Part shown: one piece after another, positions 26,736 to 35,041 of the stretch
Position numbering within the stretch: position 1 is the stretch's first letter
Layout: each line of letters opens with the position of its first letter
DNA from: Micromonospora echinospora
GTDB taxonomy: Bacteria; Actinomycetota; Actinomycetes; Mycobacteriales; Micromonosporaceae
DNA: 64,000 nt
Assembly (NCBI RefSeq): GCF_014203425.1
Contig: NZ_JACHJC010000001.1
Coordinates: forward strand, 62,001-126,000
Direction: 5' to 3'
The notes under the pieces: generated by a model
The model's database searches: none
Told to the model about the DNA's origin: nothing
The model's input: only the letters and a program-made list of their open reading frames with translations
Program-made: the position numbers and the translations under genes

Positions 26736-28481
26736 TCAGCGCCAGCGGTCGGCGGTGTCCCGCTGCGGCCGGCCGCGCTCCGGGCCGCGCCACTCCGGCT
26801 CCGGCTGACGCCACTCCGGCTCGGCCGGACGCCACTGGGACTCGCCCTGGCGCCACTCCGGCTCGGGTTGACGCCAGTCCGGCTCGGGCTCGCGGCGCTC
26901 CGGTTCGGGCTGACGCCACTCCGGGGGCGGCTGGCGCCACTCCGGCTGGCCGCTGCGCTGGGTCGGTGGCCGCCACTCGTCCGGCACCGGCACCCCGCCC
27001 GCCGGCAACGCCGGGTGGCTCTCCCCCGGCCGGCGGCCGTCACCCGGCCCGCTCGCGTCCGCCCTGCCGCCGCGCACCGACGCCCACCGGTCCTCGACCC
27101 GGTACTCCGTGCCTGCGCTGTCGGCATGCACCGCGGACCGCCGCTCCCCGAGGCGGATCTCCCGGCCCACCCCGTCGTCGCGGACCGCCGCCCAGCGGTT
27201 ACCCGCACGCAGCTCGGACCAGTGGTCGCCGTCCGCCGGGTCCCGGCCGGCCGGCGCGTCCAGGGCCCCGGGTGCGGCCGGTTCACTGTGCCGCGCGGCC
27301 GGTGACCAGGCCGGAGCGTCGGTCGCGCCGCCCGGCGCCCAGCCGGCCCGGTCGTCGCCCGACCACTGTCGCTGCTCCTCCGCCGCAGCCCGGCCCTGGT
27401 CGTTCGACAAACGGCCGCCAGCGGACCAGCCCTGCTCCCCGCCGACACCCGCCCACGGATGCTCGGCGCCCGCACGTCCGGCGTCGGTCCACGGGTGCCC
27501 GTCGCGCGGCCGCGAGCCGTCGTCCCGCGAATCCCCGTCCCGGCGGCCGTACCCGGAGCGCTCGCCGCCGGCCGGGGCGCCCCAGCCGCTCTCGTCCGTG
27601 CCGGTCCACCCGGCGTCGACCCGGTCCTCACGGCCCCGCTCGCGATGCGCCGCGCCCCGGTGATCGGCCGGGTCGCCGCCCCGGGAGCGGTCCTCGTCCG
27701 ACCAGCCGCCGGGGAATCCGCCGTACCGGGCCCCGGTCGGCTCGGCGCCACCGCCGACGATGGTGTGCCGGGTGGTGACGTGCACGGTCTCGGTGTGGTG
27801 GACCACGCCCACCGGGCGGGACTCCGGCCGGGCGGCCGGCTCGGACACGCGCGCTGACCCGTACACGCCGCTCGCCGGCCGGTCCGGCGGGCGTACCGCC
27901 GCCCGCGCCGGCTCGGCGTCGTGGCGGCCCGGCCGTCGCGGTTCGCCGTCGTGCTCGCCTCCGTAACGGCCACCGGAGTACGCCGGGCGCGCCGGTTCGT
28001 CCTCGTCACGGCCGGCCGGGTGGCCCCGATCCGCCTCGTACGCCCCGGCGGCCGGCACGCGGGCCGCGCCGCTCGGGCGCTCCTGGGCGGGAGCGGAGGC
28101 CAGTCCGGCGGCGGCCGCGTCGAGCCGTTGCCGCACCGCCCCGGCGACCTCCTCCGCCCGGCGCGCCTGGTCCAGCGCCTGGTTGCCGCGTTGAGCGGCG
28201 GCCACGATCTCGGCCCGCAGCTCCCGCCGGAGCTGCTCCAGCTCCTCGCGCAACTCCTCGGACACCGTGCCACCCGAACCGCCCTCCGGCCGCAGCGCGA
28301 CGGAGAGACCGATCAGCACGACGGCCATGATCGCCAGGACGGCGCTGAGGCGAAGCGAGCCGTTGCCGTCGGCGACCAGCAGGATGAGCGCCGCCAGCGG
28401 CGCGAGCCCCACACCGGCCCAGAACAGGACGGTCAGCGCAGTGGGGTTGCGCTTGTCGGCGGGAGCGACCGAGGCGGGCAT
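26736..28481 (-). CDS. Membrane protein with coiled coil and WRQPEPE heptad repeats
   Basis: 581 residues from the ATG at 28481 (GTG 28508 is in frame). Two adjacent membrane helices (about 15-35 and 42-60) are followed by a coiled coil (EELREELEQLRRELRAEI, about 75-130). A long disordered region rich in Arg, Asp, Gly and Trp then ends in eight heptads of the PEWRQPE type (about 512-567). The protein is probably anchored with a large cytoplasmic or surface tail. No recognised domain. It converges with the NuoD homologue 28 bp away, and a terminator-like inverted repeat spans that gap. Confidence 0.8.
   Translation of the reverse strand: MPASVAPADKRNPTALTVLFWAGVGLAPLAALILLVADGNGSLRLSAVLAIMAVVLIGLSVALRPEGGSGGTVSEELREELEQLRRELRAEIVAAAQRGNQALDQARRAEEVAGAVRQRLDAAAAGLASAPAQERPSGAARVPAAGAYEADRGHPAGRDEDEPARPAYSGGRYGGEHDGEPRRPGRHDAEPARAAVRPPDRPASGVYGSARVSEPAARPESRPVGVVHHTETVHVTTRHTIVGGGAEPTGARYGGFPGGWSDEDRSRGGDPADHRGAAHRERGREDRVDAGWTGTDESGWGAPAGGERSGYGRRDGDSRDDGSRPRDGHPWTDAGRAGAEHPWAGVGGEQGWSAGGRLSNDQGRAAAEEQRQWSGDDRAGWAPGGATDAPAWSPAARHSEPAAPGALDAPAGRDPADGDHWSELRAGNRWAAVRDDGVGREIRLGERRSAVHADSAGTEYRVEDRWASVRGGRADASGPGDGRRPGESHPALPAGGVPVPDEWRPPTQRSGQPEWRQPPPEWRQPEPERREPEPDWRQPEPEWRQGESQWRPAEPEWRQPEPEWRGPERGRPQRDTADRWR
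26778..26945 (-). repeat. Tandem 21-base repeat encoding PEWRQPE heptads
   Basis: Eight degenerate 21-base units (minus-strand core GAGTGGCGTCAGCCGGAGCC) encode the C-terminal Trp/Arg heptads. Units differ by substitutions that mostly keep the Trp-Arg pair, which suggests selection on the protein rather than on the DNA. Confidence 0.8.
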
Positions 28482-28489
28482 GGCTGAGC

Positions 28490-28495
28490 ACAGTA
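28490..28495 (-). promoter_or_regulatory. -10-like TACTGT before the heptad-repeat gene
   Basis: TACTGT (minus strand) lies eight bases before the ATG at 28481, supporting that start over the upstream GTG. Confidence 0.4.
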
Positions 28496-28574
28496 CCGAG
28501 AGTTCCACCTGAGGGGAACGGGTCGGCGTGACTCGATGTGCGGGCCTGCTGAGCAGGCAACCGCTCGGGGTGCG

Positions 28575-28607
28575 CCACCGGCCGGCGCGCGTGGCGCCGG
28601 CCGGTGG
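28575..28607 (-). terminator. Strong hairpin after the binding-protein gene
   Basis: Perfect 14-bp stem CCACCGGCCGGCGC/GCGCCGGCCGGTGG with a five-base loop, starting seven bases beyond the stop codon at 28615. Confidence 0.85.
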
Positions 28608-28614
28608 CGGCGCG

Positions 28615-29619
28615 TCAGCTCGTGGCCAGCGCGGCGTCGGAGGAGAAGACCAGGCCGACGCTCGCGGCGCCGGTCTTCAGCGCGTTCTTGGTCTGCGGGC
28701 CGCCCGCGTCCAGCGAGCTGAACGAGCCCGCCTTGAAGTCGTAGACCTCGACCAGACCGGCCTGGCACTTCGGGCGCTGGGGGCACTCCGGCGGCCCGGC
28801 GAGCACGGTGGCCTGCCCGGAGCACTTCGCGGCCAGCTCGGAGAGCGTGGACACGCCGTACTTGTCGGCGAACGCCTTGGTCACCGCGAACGCGTTCTGG
28901 TCCTGCGCCTGGGACGGCTGGCCGAAGACCAGGCCGGCCTTGTCCCCCTCGGTCTTCAGCGCCGCGACCGTCTTGTCCAGCTCCGGGGAGGAGACGGGCT
29001 GCGCGTCCTTGCCGTTGGCCTTGGTGTTGAGGAACTCCGCCATGGTGGCGGCGTACTCCGGCACGACCTGGATCTGGCCCTTTTCCAGGGCCGGCCCGTA
29101 GAGCTCGCGGTTGCCGATGGTCTGCACCTTGACCTGGTAGCCGGCCGCCTCCAACGCGATCTTGTAGAGCTCGGCGATGGTCTGGCTCTCGCTGAAGTTG
29201 CCGGCGCCGACGGTGATCTGGCCGCCCGGCCCCTTCGCGATCCCGTCGGTCACGCCGTTGGCGGACGCGAACTCCTTCGCCGCCGCCTGCGGCGTCTTGC
29301 GGTCGACGTCGACCGCCCGGTTGAGCTGGATCAGCTTGGGGGTGTCGAGCTTCGCGGAGACGTTGTCCAGCGCGGCGACGAGCTGCGGGGTGGCCGCCTT
29401 CGCGTTGATCGCCGGGATGACGTTGTCGGTGTTCTGGAGCTTCTTGTCGTCGGTCAGGACGACAAGTTGGTCGCCCGCCACCGGAGCACAGCCGGCCCCC
29501 GAGGCGCCCTGCTCGGGCGCGTCGGTGCCGGACGATCCGGCGTCACCGCAGCCGGTGAGGAGAGCGGCCGCGGTGAGTGCGCCGAGCGCCCCGGCGGCCA
29601 GTCTTGTACGCGCGCGCAT
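28615..29619 (-). CDS. Glycine betaine-type binding lipoprotein with permuted OpuAC domain
   Basis: 334 residues with a lipobox LLTGC (Cys24), GGAAGG before the ATG. Residues 49-124 (DQLVVLTDDKKL to QAAAKEF) correspond to the segment that normally ends OpuAC/ProX proteins. Residues 133-334 start with the usual N-terminal strand (QITVGAGNFSESQTIAELY) and finish at SVGLVFSSDAALATS, just where the first segment would normally continue. So the two lobes appear circularly permuted. The solute is probably glycine betaine, choline or a similar quaternary amine. Several extra cysteines (44; CSGQ; PPECPQRPKC) may form disulfides. Transcribed after the two permease genes. Confidence 0.88.
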   Translation of the reverse strand: MRARTRLAAGALGALTAAALLTGCGDAGSSGTDAPEQGASGAGCAPVAGDQLVVLTDDKKLQNTDNVIPAINAKAATPQLVAALDNVSAKLDTPKLIQLNRAVDVDRKTPQAAAKEFASANGVTDGIAKGPGGQITVGAGNFSESQTIAELYKIALEAAGYQVKVQTIGNRELYGPALEKGQIQVVPEYAATMAEFLNTKANGKDAQPVSSPELDKTVAALKTEGDKAGLVFGQPSQAQDQNAFAVTKAFADKYGVSTLSELAAKCSGQATVLAGPPECPQRPKCQAGLVEVYDFKAGSFSSLDAGGPQTKNALKTGAASVGLVFSSDAALATS

Positions 29620-29772
29620 GAGTGCCCGCCTTCCGTGTCCCGGCGCGACCCGATCGGGCCGGCCGCGTGTCCGACGGGCGAACCGGACGGCCACCCGCGA
29701 CTCCAGCCAATATCTTCCAGAGGCGACCGACAAACCCGGAGCGGTTTTCGTCACCCGATCGTCACCGGCGGC

Positions 29773-30495
29773 TCAACTCCCGGTCGTGGCCGCCGTCGCG
29801 CGACGGTTCGCCAGACGGCGGGCCGGGCGCAGCGGGCGCGGCGTGACCAGCCGCTCCACGACCGCGAGCAGGCCCTCGACCAGGAGCGCCAGCCCGGCCA
29901 CCAGCACCCCGCCGGCGATGATCTGGCCGCCGCCGGCGGCGATGTCGAGCCCGAAGCCGGCCCGGATGATCTGGCCCAGCCCGCCGCCGTTGACGAACGA
30001 CGCGAGCGCGGCGGTGGCCACCACCTGCACCGCCGCGGTGCGGAACCCGGCCGCCAGATAGGGCACGGCCAGCGGCAGCTCCACCCGGCGCAGCACCTGC
30101 CCGCCGGACAACCCCATCCCGCGCGCGGCGTCCCGCGCCTCCGGGTCGGCCTGCCGCACCCCGGTGTACGCGTTCGCCAGCAGCGGCGGCACCGCGAAGA
30201 CCGCGAGCGCCACCACCACCGCCGGCCGGCCGAAGCCGAGGAAGGTCAGCGGGAGGATGGTCAGCAGGGCCAGGGTCGGGATCGCCAGCGTGACGTTGGA
30301 GACCAGCAGCACCAGTCCGCCGCCCCGGCCGCTGTGCCCGAGCCAGAGACCGATCGGCCAGGCCACCAGGCATCCGAGCAGCACCGCCAGGGCGGACATG
30401 CTCAGGTGCTCGCCGAGACGGTCCAGCACGCCGCCGGGATTGGTCCAGTTCAGCGGGTCGTTCAGCCAGAGGACCGCCTGCTCGACGGGGCTCAC
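29773..30495 (-). CDS. ABC transporter permease, OpuC/ProW type (second)
   Basis: 240 residues, about six membrane helices, with the binding-protein-dependent transport signature DAARGMGLSGGQVLRRVELPLAVP (EAA loop, about 118-141) that docks on the ATPase. The GTG at 30495 is preceded by GGGAGG at eight bases and overlaps the stop of the first permease (GTGA). A 153-bp gap separates it from the binding-protein gene. Together with 30492-31181 and the ATPase at 31184 it forms a heterodimeric quaternary-amine importer. Confidence 0.92.
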   Translation of the reverse strand: MSPVEQAVLWLNDPLNWTNPGGVLDRLGEHLSMSALAVLLGCLVAWPIGLWLGHSGRGGGLVLLVSNVTLAIPTLALLTILPLTFLGFGRPAVVVALAVFAVPPLLANAYTGVRQADPEARDAARGMGLSGGQVLRRVELPLAVPYLAAGFRTAAVQVVATAALASFVNGGGLGQIIRAGFGLDIAAGGGQIIAGGVLVAGLALLVEGLLAVVERLVTPRPLRPARRLANRRATAATTGS

Positions 30496-31181
30496 CGGGC
30501 GGACCTCCCACGCAGCCACGGGGTCAGCAGGCGGCCCGCGCCGGCCAGCACCAGGTCCAGCACCAGCGCCAGCAGCACGCACAGCACCGTGCCGGTCATG
30601 ATCTGCGCCTTGTAGAAGTTGTTCTGGAAGCCGGCGAAGATGAGCTGGCCGAGCCCGCCCCGGCCGACCACCACACCGACCGTGACCAGCGCGACTGTCG
30701 ACACCGTCGCCAGCCGTACGCCGGTGAGGATGCCGGGTAGCGCCAGCGGCAGCTCGATCCGGAACAGCCGCCCCCACCGGCCGTACCCCATGCCCTCGGC
30801 GGCCTCCCGCACCTCCGGCGGCACCTGGTTCAGCCCGGCCAGCGCGTTGCGCACGATGACCAGCAGCGCGTACAGCGCCACCACTGTGAGCACGGTGATC
30901 GCGCCGATGCCCAGGTAGGGCGCGAGGAAGGCGAACAGCGCCAGCGACGGGACGGTGTAGAGCACCCCGGTCACCGCCAGGATGGAGGCCGACAGCGACC
31001 GGAACCAGTACGCCAGCACGGCGAGCGGCAACGCCACCAGCGCGGCGATCACCACGGCCCGTGCGGTCAGCCAGGTGTGCTCCCGCAGCGCGGCGAGGAT
31101 CGTGTCAGAGTTGTCCCGCACGTACTGCCAGGAGAACCACGGATTACCCGGGTCGGCCCGGTAGCTCAGGTGGAGGAACAC
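30492..31181 (-). CDS. ABC transporter permease, OpuC/ProW type (first)
   Basis: 229 residues with six predicted helices and the EAA loop EAAEGMGYGRWGRLFRIELP (about 127-146). GTG 31181 is the first available start and lies only two bases from the start of the divergent ATPase gene; no good ribosome binding site supports it, so a GTG about 20 codons in (before RDNSDTIL) remains possible. Paired with the following permease by a four-base overlap. Confidence 0.9.
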   Translation of the reverse strand: MFLHLSYRADPGNPWFSWQYVRDNSDTILAALREHTWLTARAVVIAALVALPLAVLAYWFRSLSASILAVTGVLYTVPSLALFAFLAPYLGIGAITVLTVVALYALLVIVRNALAGLNQVPPEVREAAEGMGYGRWGRLFRIELPLALPGILTGVRLATVSTVALVTVGVVVGRGGLGQLIFAGFQNNFYKAQIMTGTVLCVLLALVLDLVLAGAGRLLTPWLRGRSAR

Positions 31182-31183
31182 AC

Positions 31184-32176
31184 GTGGACGGTACCCCGGG
31201 GAGCACCGCCGGAGGCGGCGCGGCGTCGATCACCCTGGAGCGCATCCGCAAGCGCTACCCGGACGGCACCGAGGCGGTACGCGAGCTGAGCCTGCAGGTC
31301 GGCGCCGGTGAGCTGGTGGTCCTGATCGGCCCGTCCGGCTGCGGCAAGTCGACGGTGCTGCGGATGATCAACCGGCTGATCGAGCCCACCGGCGGGCGGA
31401 TCCTGCTCGGCGACGACGACGTCACACGGGTCGACCCGGTGGCGCTGCGCCGCCGCATCGGGTACGTCATCCAGAACGTCGGCCTCTTCCCGCACCAGAC
31501 CGTCTCGGCGAACGTGGCGACCGTGCCGGGGCTGCTGGGCTGGCCGAAGCAGCGCACCCGCGCCCGGGTCGGCGAGCTGCTGGAACTGGTCGGCCTCGAC
31601 CCGGCCCAGTTCGGCCGGCGGTACCCGCACGAACTCTCCGGCGGCCAGCGGCAGCGGGTCGGCGTGGCCCGGGCGCTCGCCGCCGACCCGGTGGTGCTGC
31701 TGATGGACGAGCCGTTCTCGGCAGTGGACCCGATCGTCCGTACCCGCCTGCAGGAGGAGTTCCTGCGGTTGCAGGCCGAGGTACGCAAGACCATCGTGCT
31801 CGTCACGCACGACCTCGACGAGGCGGTCCGGCTGGGCGACCGGATCGCGGTGCTCTCCGAGGGCGGCCGGCTGGAGCAGTACGACACGCCCGCCGCGCTG
31901 CTCGGCTCGCCCGCCTCGGACCTCGTCCGCGAGTTCGTCGGCGCCGACCGGGGCATCCGGCGGCTCGCCGTCACCCCGGTGACCCGCGCGGTGCTCGACC
32001 CGCTCCCGGCCGACGAGGGCGCCGGTCTGCCCACTGTGGCGCTCGGCGACTCCGCGTACGACGCGCTCGGCGCGCTGCTCACCTCCGGCGCGGAGCACGC
32101 GGTGGTGACCGAGGAGGGACGGGCGGTGGGCCTGCTCGCCCGCACCCGGGTGCTGACCCTGGGCGCGGTGGACTGA
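31184..32176 (+). CDS. ABC transporter ATPase, quaternary-amine importer (ProV/OpuCA type)
   Basis: 330 residues. Walker A GPSGCGKST (about 48-56), signature LSGGQRQRVGVARAL (about 153-167), Walker B VVLLMDEPFSAVDP and switch His in LVTHDLDEA. The C-terminal 90 residues hold a CBS-like remnant (HAVVTEEGRAVGLLARTRVL), shorter than the tandem CBS pair that senses ionic strength in OpuA. The GTG at 31184 has GGAGG seven bases upstream, and this ribosome site lies inside the divergent permease gene. Energises the adjacent permeases. Confidence 0.94.
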   Translation: MDGTPGSTAGGGAASITLERIRKRYPDGTEAVRELSLQVGAGELVVLIGPSGCGKSTVLRMINRLIEPTGGRILLGDDDVTRVDPVALRRRIGYVIQNVGLFPHQTVSANVATVPGLLGWPKQRTRARVGELLELVGLDPAQFGRRYPHELSGGQRQRVGVARALAADPVVLLMDEPFSAVDPIVRTRLQEEFLRLQAEVRKTIVLVTHDLDEAVRLGDRIAVLSEGGRLEQYDTPAALLGSPASDLVREFVGADRGIRRLAVTPVTRAVLDPLPADEGAGLPTVALGDSAYDALGALLTSGAEHAVVTEEGRAVGLLARTRVLTLGAVD

Positions 32177-32182
32177 GCGGGG

Positions 32183-32674
32183 TCAGGCGCGGCCGCCCAG
32201 GCTGGCCAGCCCGACGATCCAGCCCGCGAAGAAGCCGTACGTGACGCCGGTGCTGGCGGACTGGAACGCGGCGAACAGCGAGCCGTGCGGGCCGAGGAGG
32301 GTGGCGAGCAGGGCGCTGAGCCCGGCGGCGAGCACGTACGCGCCCCAGCCGGAGAGGAACTGGCTGCCCGAGGACGCCACCCGGTCGACCTGCGGGCCGG
32401 GCAGCAGGTAGAGCAGCGCCACGGCCAGCACGATCAGCAGGATCGCGCGCAGGTTGGTGGCGAACACGCCCTCGTCGGCGTGCCACCGCCAGGACGGCCA
32501 GGCGAGCAGCCGCAGGAACCAGCCGCCGGCTCCGGTCGGGTCGGTGGCGCGCTGCGCCCAGTCCACGTACATCGGACTGCCGCCGACGGCGACCAGCAGG
32601 AACGCGGCGAGGGCGCCGGTGCCGGCGGCCGTGCCGTACCGGGAGACGGCGCGGGGGCGGTTGCTCAGAGCCAT
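32183..32674 (-). CDS. Small multi-pass membrane protein, function unknown
   Basis: 163 residues from ATG 32674 (another in-frame ATG at 32752 would add an Arg-rich leader). Four hydrophobic helices are visible: GTGALAAFLLVAVGG, AILLIVLAVALLYLLPG, WGAYVLAAGLSALLATLL and YGFFAGWIVGLASL. A loop with WAQRATDPTGAGGWFLRLL follows the first. The gene converges with the ABC ATPase across six bases. No family recognised. Confidence 0.65.
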   Translation of the reverse strand: MALSNRPRAVSRYGTAAGTGALAAFLLVAVGGSPMYVDWAQRATDPTGAGGWFLRLLAWPSWRWHADEGVFATNLRAILLIVLAVALLYLLPGPQVDRVASSGSQFLSGWGAYVLAAGLSALLATLLGPHGSLFAAFQSASTGVTYGFFAGWIVGLASLGGRA

Positions 32675-32757
32675 GCGGCGGTCAGTTCCCGGCCGGTCGC
32701 GCCGGGCAAACCTGCGCAACCGTCCGGCCGGCGCCGGCCGGCGGGCCGTCATCGACG

Positions 32758-33060
32758 TCAGTGCTTCATCAGGTAGTCGATGAAGGCGGCGCGCAGCAGC
32801 GGCGCGGACTCCTCGTAGCCGTGCCCGGTCAGCTCGCGCCAGAGCGCGTTCGCCTCGTCGATGGTCGGGCCGATCGAGTTCGGCGCGCCGTCCAGCGCGG
32901 CGGCCTCGTCCGCGTTGGGCAGGTGCCGCAGGACCGACCAGAAGAAGCCCACGTCGCGACGCTCGCGGGCCAGGTTGAACGCCTGCTCGCGCAACTCCTC
33001 GGTGGAGAGCTTGTCGAGCTCGTCGAAGGTGCGGCCGCCGGGGGCAGGAGTCTCGGTCAT
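32758..33060 (-). CDS. Conserved small cytoplasmic protein, function unknown
   Basis: 100 residues, soluble and acidic, predicted mostly helical: FDELDKLSTEELREQAFNLA, then RDVGFFWSVLRHLPNADEA and a C-terminal PLLRAAFIDYLMKH. I recall proteins of this pattern as common hypothetical genes in actinomycetes but cannot assign a role. The ATG at 33060 lacks a ribosome binding site and has a -10-like element seven bases upstream. Confidence 0.75.
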   Translation of the reverse strand: MTETPAPGGRTFDELDKLSTEELREQAFNLARERRDVGFFWSVLRHLPNADEAAALDGAPNSIGPTIDEANALWRELTGHGYEESAPLLRAAFIDYLMKH

Positions 33061-33067
33061 GCCGCCG

Positions 33068-33073
33068 AGCCTA
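33068..33073 (-). promoter_or_regulatory. -10-like TAGGCT before the small protein gene
   Basis: TAGGCT (minus strand) is seven bases before the ATG at 33060. Confidence 0.45.
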
Positions 33074-33119
33074 ACCGGCGAGATCAGCTCCGGCGCGCCG
33101 GACGCACGGCCCCGTCGGG

Positions 33120-34352
33120 TCAGCGCTCGTCCGCGTCCCAGCGCCGGGGCTCGCTCTCCCAGCGCGGAGCCTCCCACGCCTCCACCGGGGTGTCGTTCTG
33201 GCGTACCGGCAGCACCGACGGCCAGGTGTCGGCCGGCTCGGGCGCCGGGGTCATCCCCCAGCCACCGCTTGTCGCGCCATCGCGCAGCGGGCGGGCGGGA
33301 CCCTGCGCCACGGCCGCCGGCGGCGCCGGGCGGGGCCGGCCGAACGTCTCCACCAGCCGGGTGACGAGCAGCCCGGCGCCGAGCGTGGCGCCGCCCAGCG
33401 CCCACCGGCCGATCGACCAGCCCTGCGGCACGGTCCAGGCCAGGAACATCACCACCAGGCAGACCGCGAGCATGGTGCCGAAGATGCCGCCGCGGCGCCC
33501 GTACGCGCTGGTGCCACCGAGCATCACCGTGCCGACCGCCAGCACGGTCCAGTCCAGGCCGGTGCCGGGCGCGACAGCGCCGTCCCCGTTCGCGGCGATC
33601 AGCACCCCGCCGAGCGTCGCCAGCACCGTGGACCCGACGAGCGCCAGCGCGGTCACCGTGGCGGCCACCGCGCCGCGGCGGCGGGCCGGGTCGGCGACCG
33701 GCCGGAACCGGCCGATCAGCCGGCGCACCGGCATCATCGCGGCGAACAGCCCACCGAGGACGGCCACCGCGGCGAAGCCGACGAAGAGGTAAAGCGCGTT
33801 GCGGCGGGGGTCGTAGTCACTCTGAACCGCGACCGGCACGCTCCGGCGCTCCAGGTAGACGATCACGCCGGCCGCCCCGGCCAGGCTCGCCGCCCAGCCG
33901 GGCACGTGCAGCACCACCACGGCCAGGGCGAGCGCCAGCCCGGCCGCCGCCGCGATCGCGAGCGCCGGCAGCAGCGCCTCCCGCATGCCCCGGTCGCCCT
34001 GCTCGGCGAAGTGCAACGCGGCGGCCAGCGCGACCGGGCCGACCGCCAGGTTCACCGCGCCGGCCCGCATGCTCAGGCCGGCGGCCAGGGCGAGCAGGCC
34101 GAGCGCGGCCACGTCGACGAGCAGCGTCTTCAGGGAGCCGCCGCGCAGCGCGTCCGCGTCCTCCCGCCAGAGCAGCCAGGTCACCGCCACCAGCGCGGCG
34201 AGCAGCACGAACTCCCAGAGCACGTGCACCGCGATGCGGTCCCGGCCGGGTTCGCCGTGCGCCGGGTCGTCGAAGACGTGCTCCAGTACGGCGGCGGGCA
34301 CGCCGGACGATGTCTCCGGCGGCGTTGTCCGACCCGCATCGTCGTACGCCAT
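33120..34352 (-). CDS. RbsC-like permease-fold membrane protein without partner ATPase
   Basis: 410 residues with about nine or ten helices. The segments LSMRAGAVNLAVGPVALAAAL and VGTVMLGGTSAYGRRGGIFGTMLA match the sugar/branched-chain permease fold (BPD_transp_2), including its GGTS-type motif. The C-terminal 80 residues form a soluble Pro/Trp/Arg-rich tail (WESEPRRWDADER end). GGGAGG precedes the ATG at 34352. No ATPase or binding protein is adjacent, so it either pairs with a distant ATPase or has another role. An N-terminal cytoplasmic stretch of about 40 residues precedes the first helix. Confidence 0.75.
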   Translation of the reverse strand: MAYDDAGRTTPPETSSGVPAAVLEHVFDDPAHGEPGRDRIAVHVLWEFVLLAALVAVTWLLWREDADALRGGSLKTLLVDVAALGLLALAAGLSMRAGAVNLAVGPVALAAALHFAEQGDRGMREALLPALAIAAAAGLALALAVVVLHVPGWAASLAGAAGVIVYLERRSVPVAVQSDYDPRRNALYLFVGFAAVAVLGGLFAAMMPVRRLIGRFRPVADPARRRGAVAATVTALALVGSTVLATLGGVLIAANGDGAVAPGTGLDWTVLAVGTVMLGGTSAYGRRGGIFGTMLAVCLVVMFLAWTVPQGWSIGRWALGGATLGAGLLVTRLVETFGRPRPAPPAAVAQGPARPLRDGATSGGWGMTPAPEPADTWPSVLPVRQNDTPVEAWEAPRWESEPRRWDADER

Positions 34353-34467
34353 AGACCCGCGCCTCCCAGGTGGCCGCGTCCGGCCCACGGGCGGGCGGAC
34401 CGTGGCGGCCGTCGCTCTCCGGTCGCCAGGGACGGTACCGCCGGGCCGGGGTGTGGGGAACCCCGGA

Positions 34468-34998
34468 TCAGAGACGCCCGCGCGGCGTCTCTCGGTCGCC
34501 CGGCTCGCGGTCCTCGTCGTCCTCCTGCTCCGGCACCCGGCAGGAGCGTTCCAGCCAGAGCGCGGCGGCGACGAGCGCGAGCGCGGCGATCAGACCGCCG
34601 AGCGCGGCGGGGCGATCGCCCTCCGCGGCGTTGGTCCGCTCCACGAAGAGCCAGCCGGTCAGGCCGGCGTAGAAGCCGGCGAAGATGGCCCCGGCCAGCG
34701 CGGACGCCTTGGCCAGCACCACGAACCGGGCGACCAGCAGCGGGTTCACCGGCTCCCGGCCGGGCCGCCGCTCGATCCGGCTGCGGGTGTTGACCGCCGC
34801 GTAGCCCTCCAGCACGGCCAGGCCGGCCAGGGTGATCACCGGAAGCCAGGGCAGGTCCGGCGCGAAGTCGTAGTAGAAGCCGCTGATCAGCAGCCAGGCC
34901 ACCGCGGCGGCGGCCAGGCCGGCCACCACGAGCGTGGAGGCCCGGGTCGGACCCATCCGGAAGCGGTCGGGCCCCTGCGGGGAGCGGTCGGTGCTCAC
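34468..34998 (-). CDS. DUF3180 membrane protein
   Basis: 176 residues with four helices (LVVAGLAAAAVAWLLISGF, WLPVITLAGLAVLEGYAAV, FVVLAKASALAGAIFAGFYAG, LIAALALVAAALWLER). The conserved NTRSRIER...PVNPLLVARFVVLAKA region between helices 2 and 3 is the DUF3180 hallmark. GTG 34998 has GGAGG five bases upstream. The gene next to folK is also of this family in mycobacteria (Rv3605c by memory). Function unknown. The acidic C-terminal tail is cytoplasmic. Confidence 0.88.
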   Translation of the reverse strand: MSTDRSPQGPDRFRMGPTRASTLVVAGLAAAAVAWLLISGFYYDFAPDLPWLPVITLAGLAVLEGYAAVNTRSRIERRPGREPVNPLLVARFVVLAKASALAGAIFAGFYAGLTGWLFVERTNAAEGDRPAALGGLIAALALVAAALWLERSCRVPEQEDDEDREPGDRETPRGRL

Positions 34999-35041
34999 CG
35001 CACCTCCTCAGCTCGCCACTGCCGGGCCACGCTCCACCGGG

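Noticed and set aside
26778..26945. CRISPR-like array
   Set aside because: Contiguous 21-base degenerate units with no spacers, translated in the frame of a protein; no cas genes.
28615..29619. Duplicated or chimeric OpuAC domains
   Set aside because: Each lobe segment occurs only once; permuted order explains the layout better than duplication.
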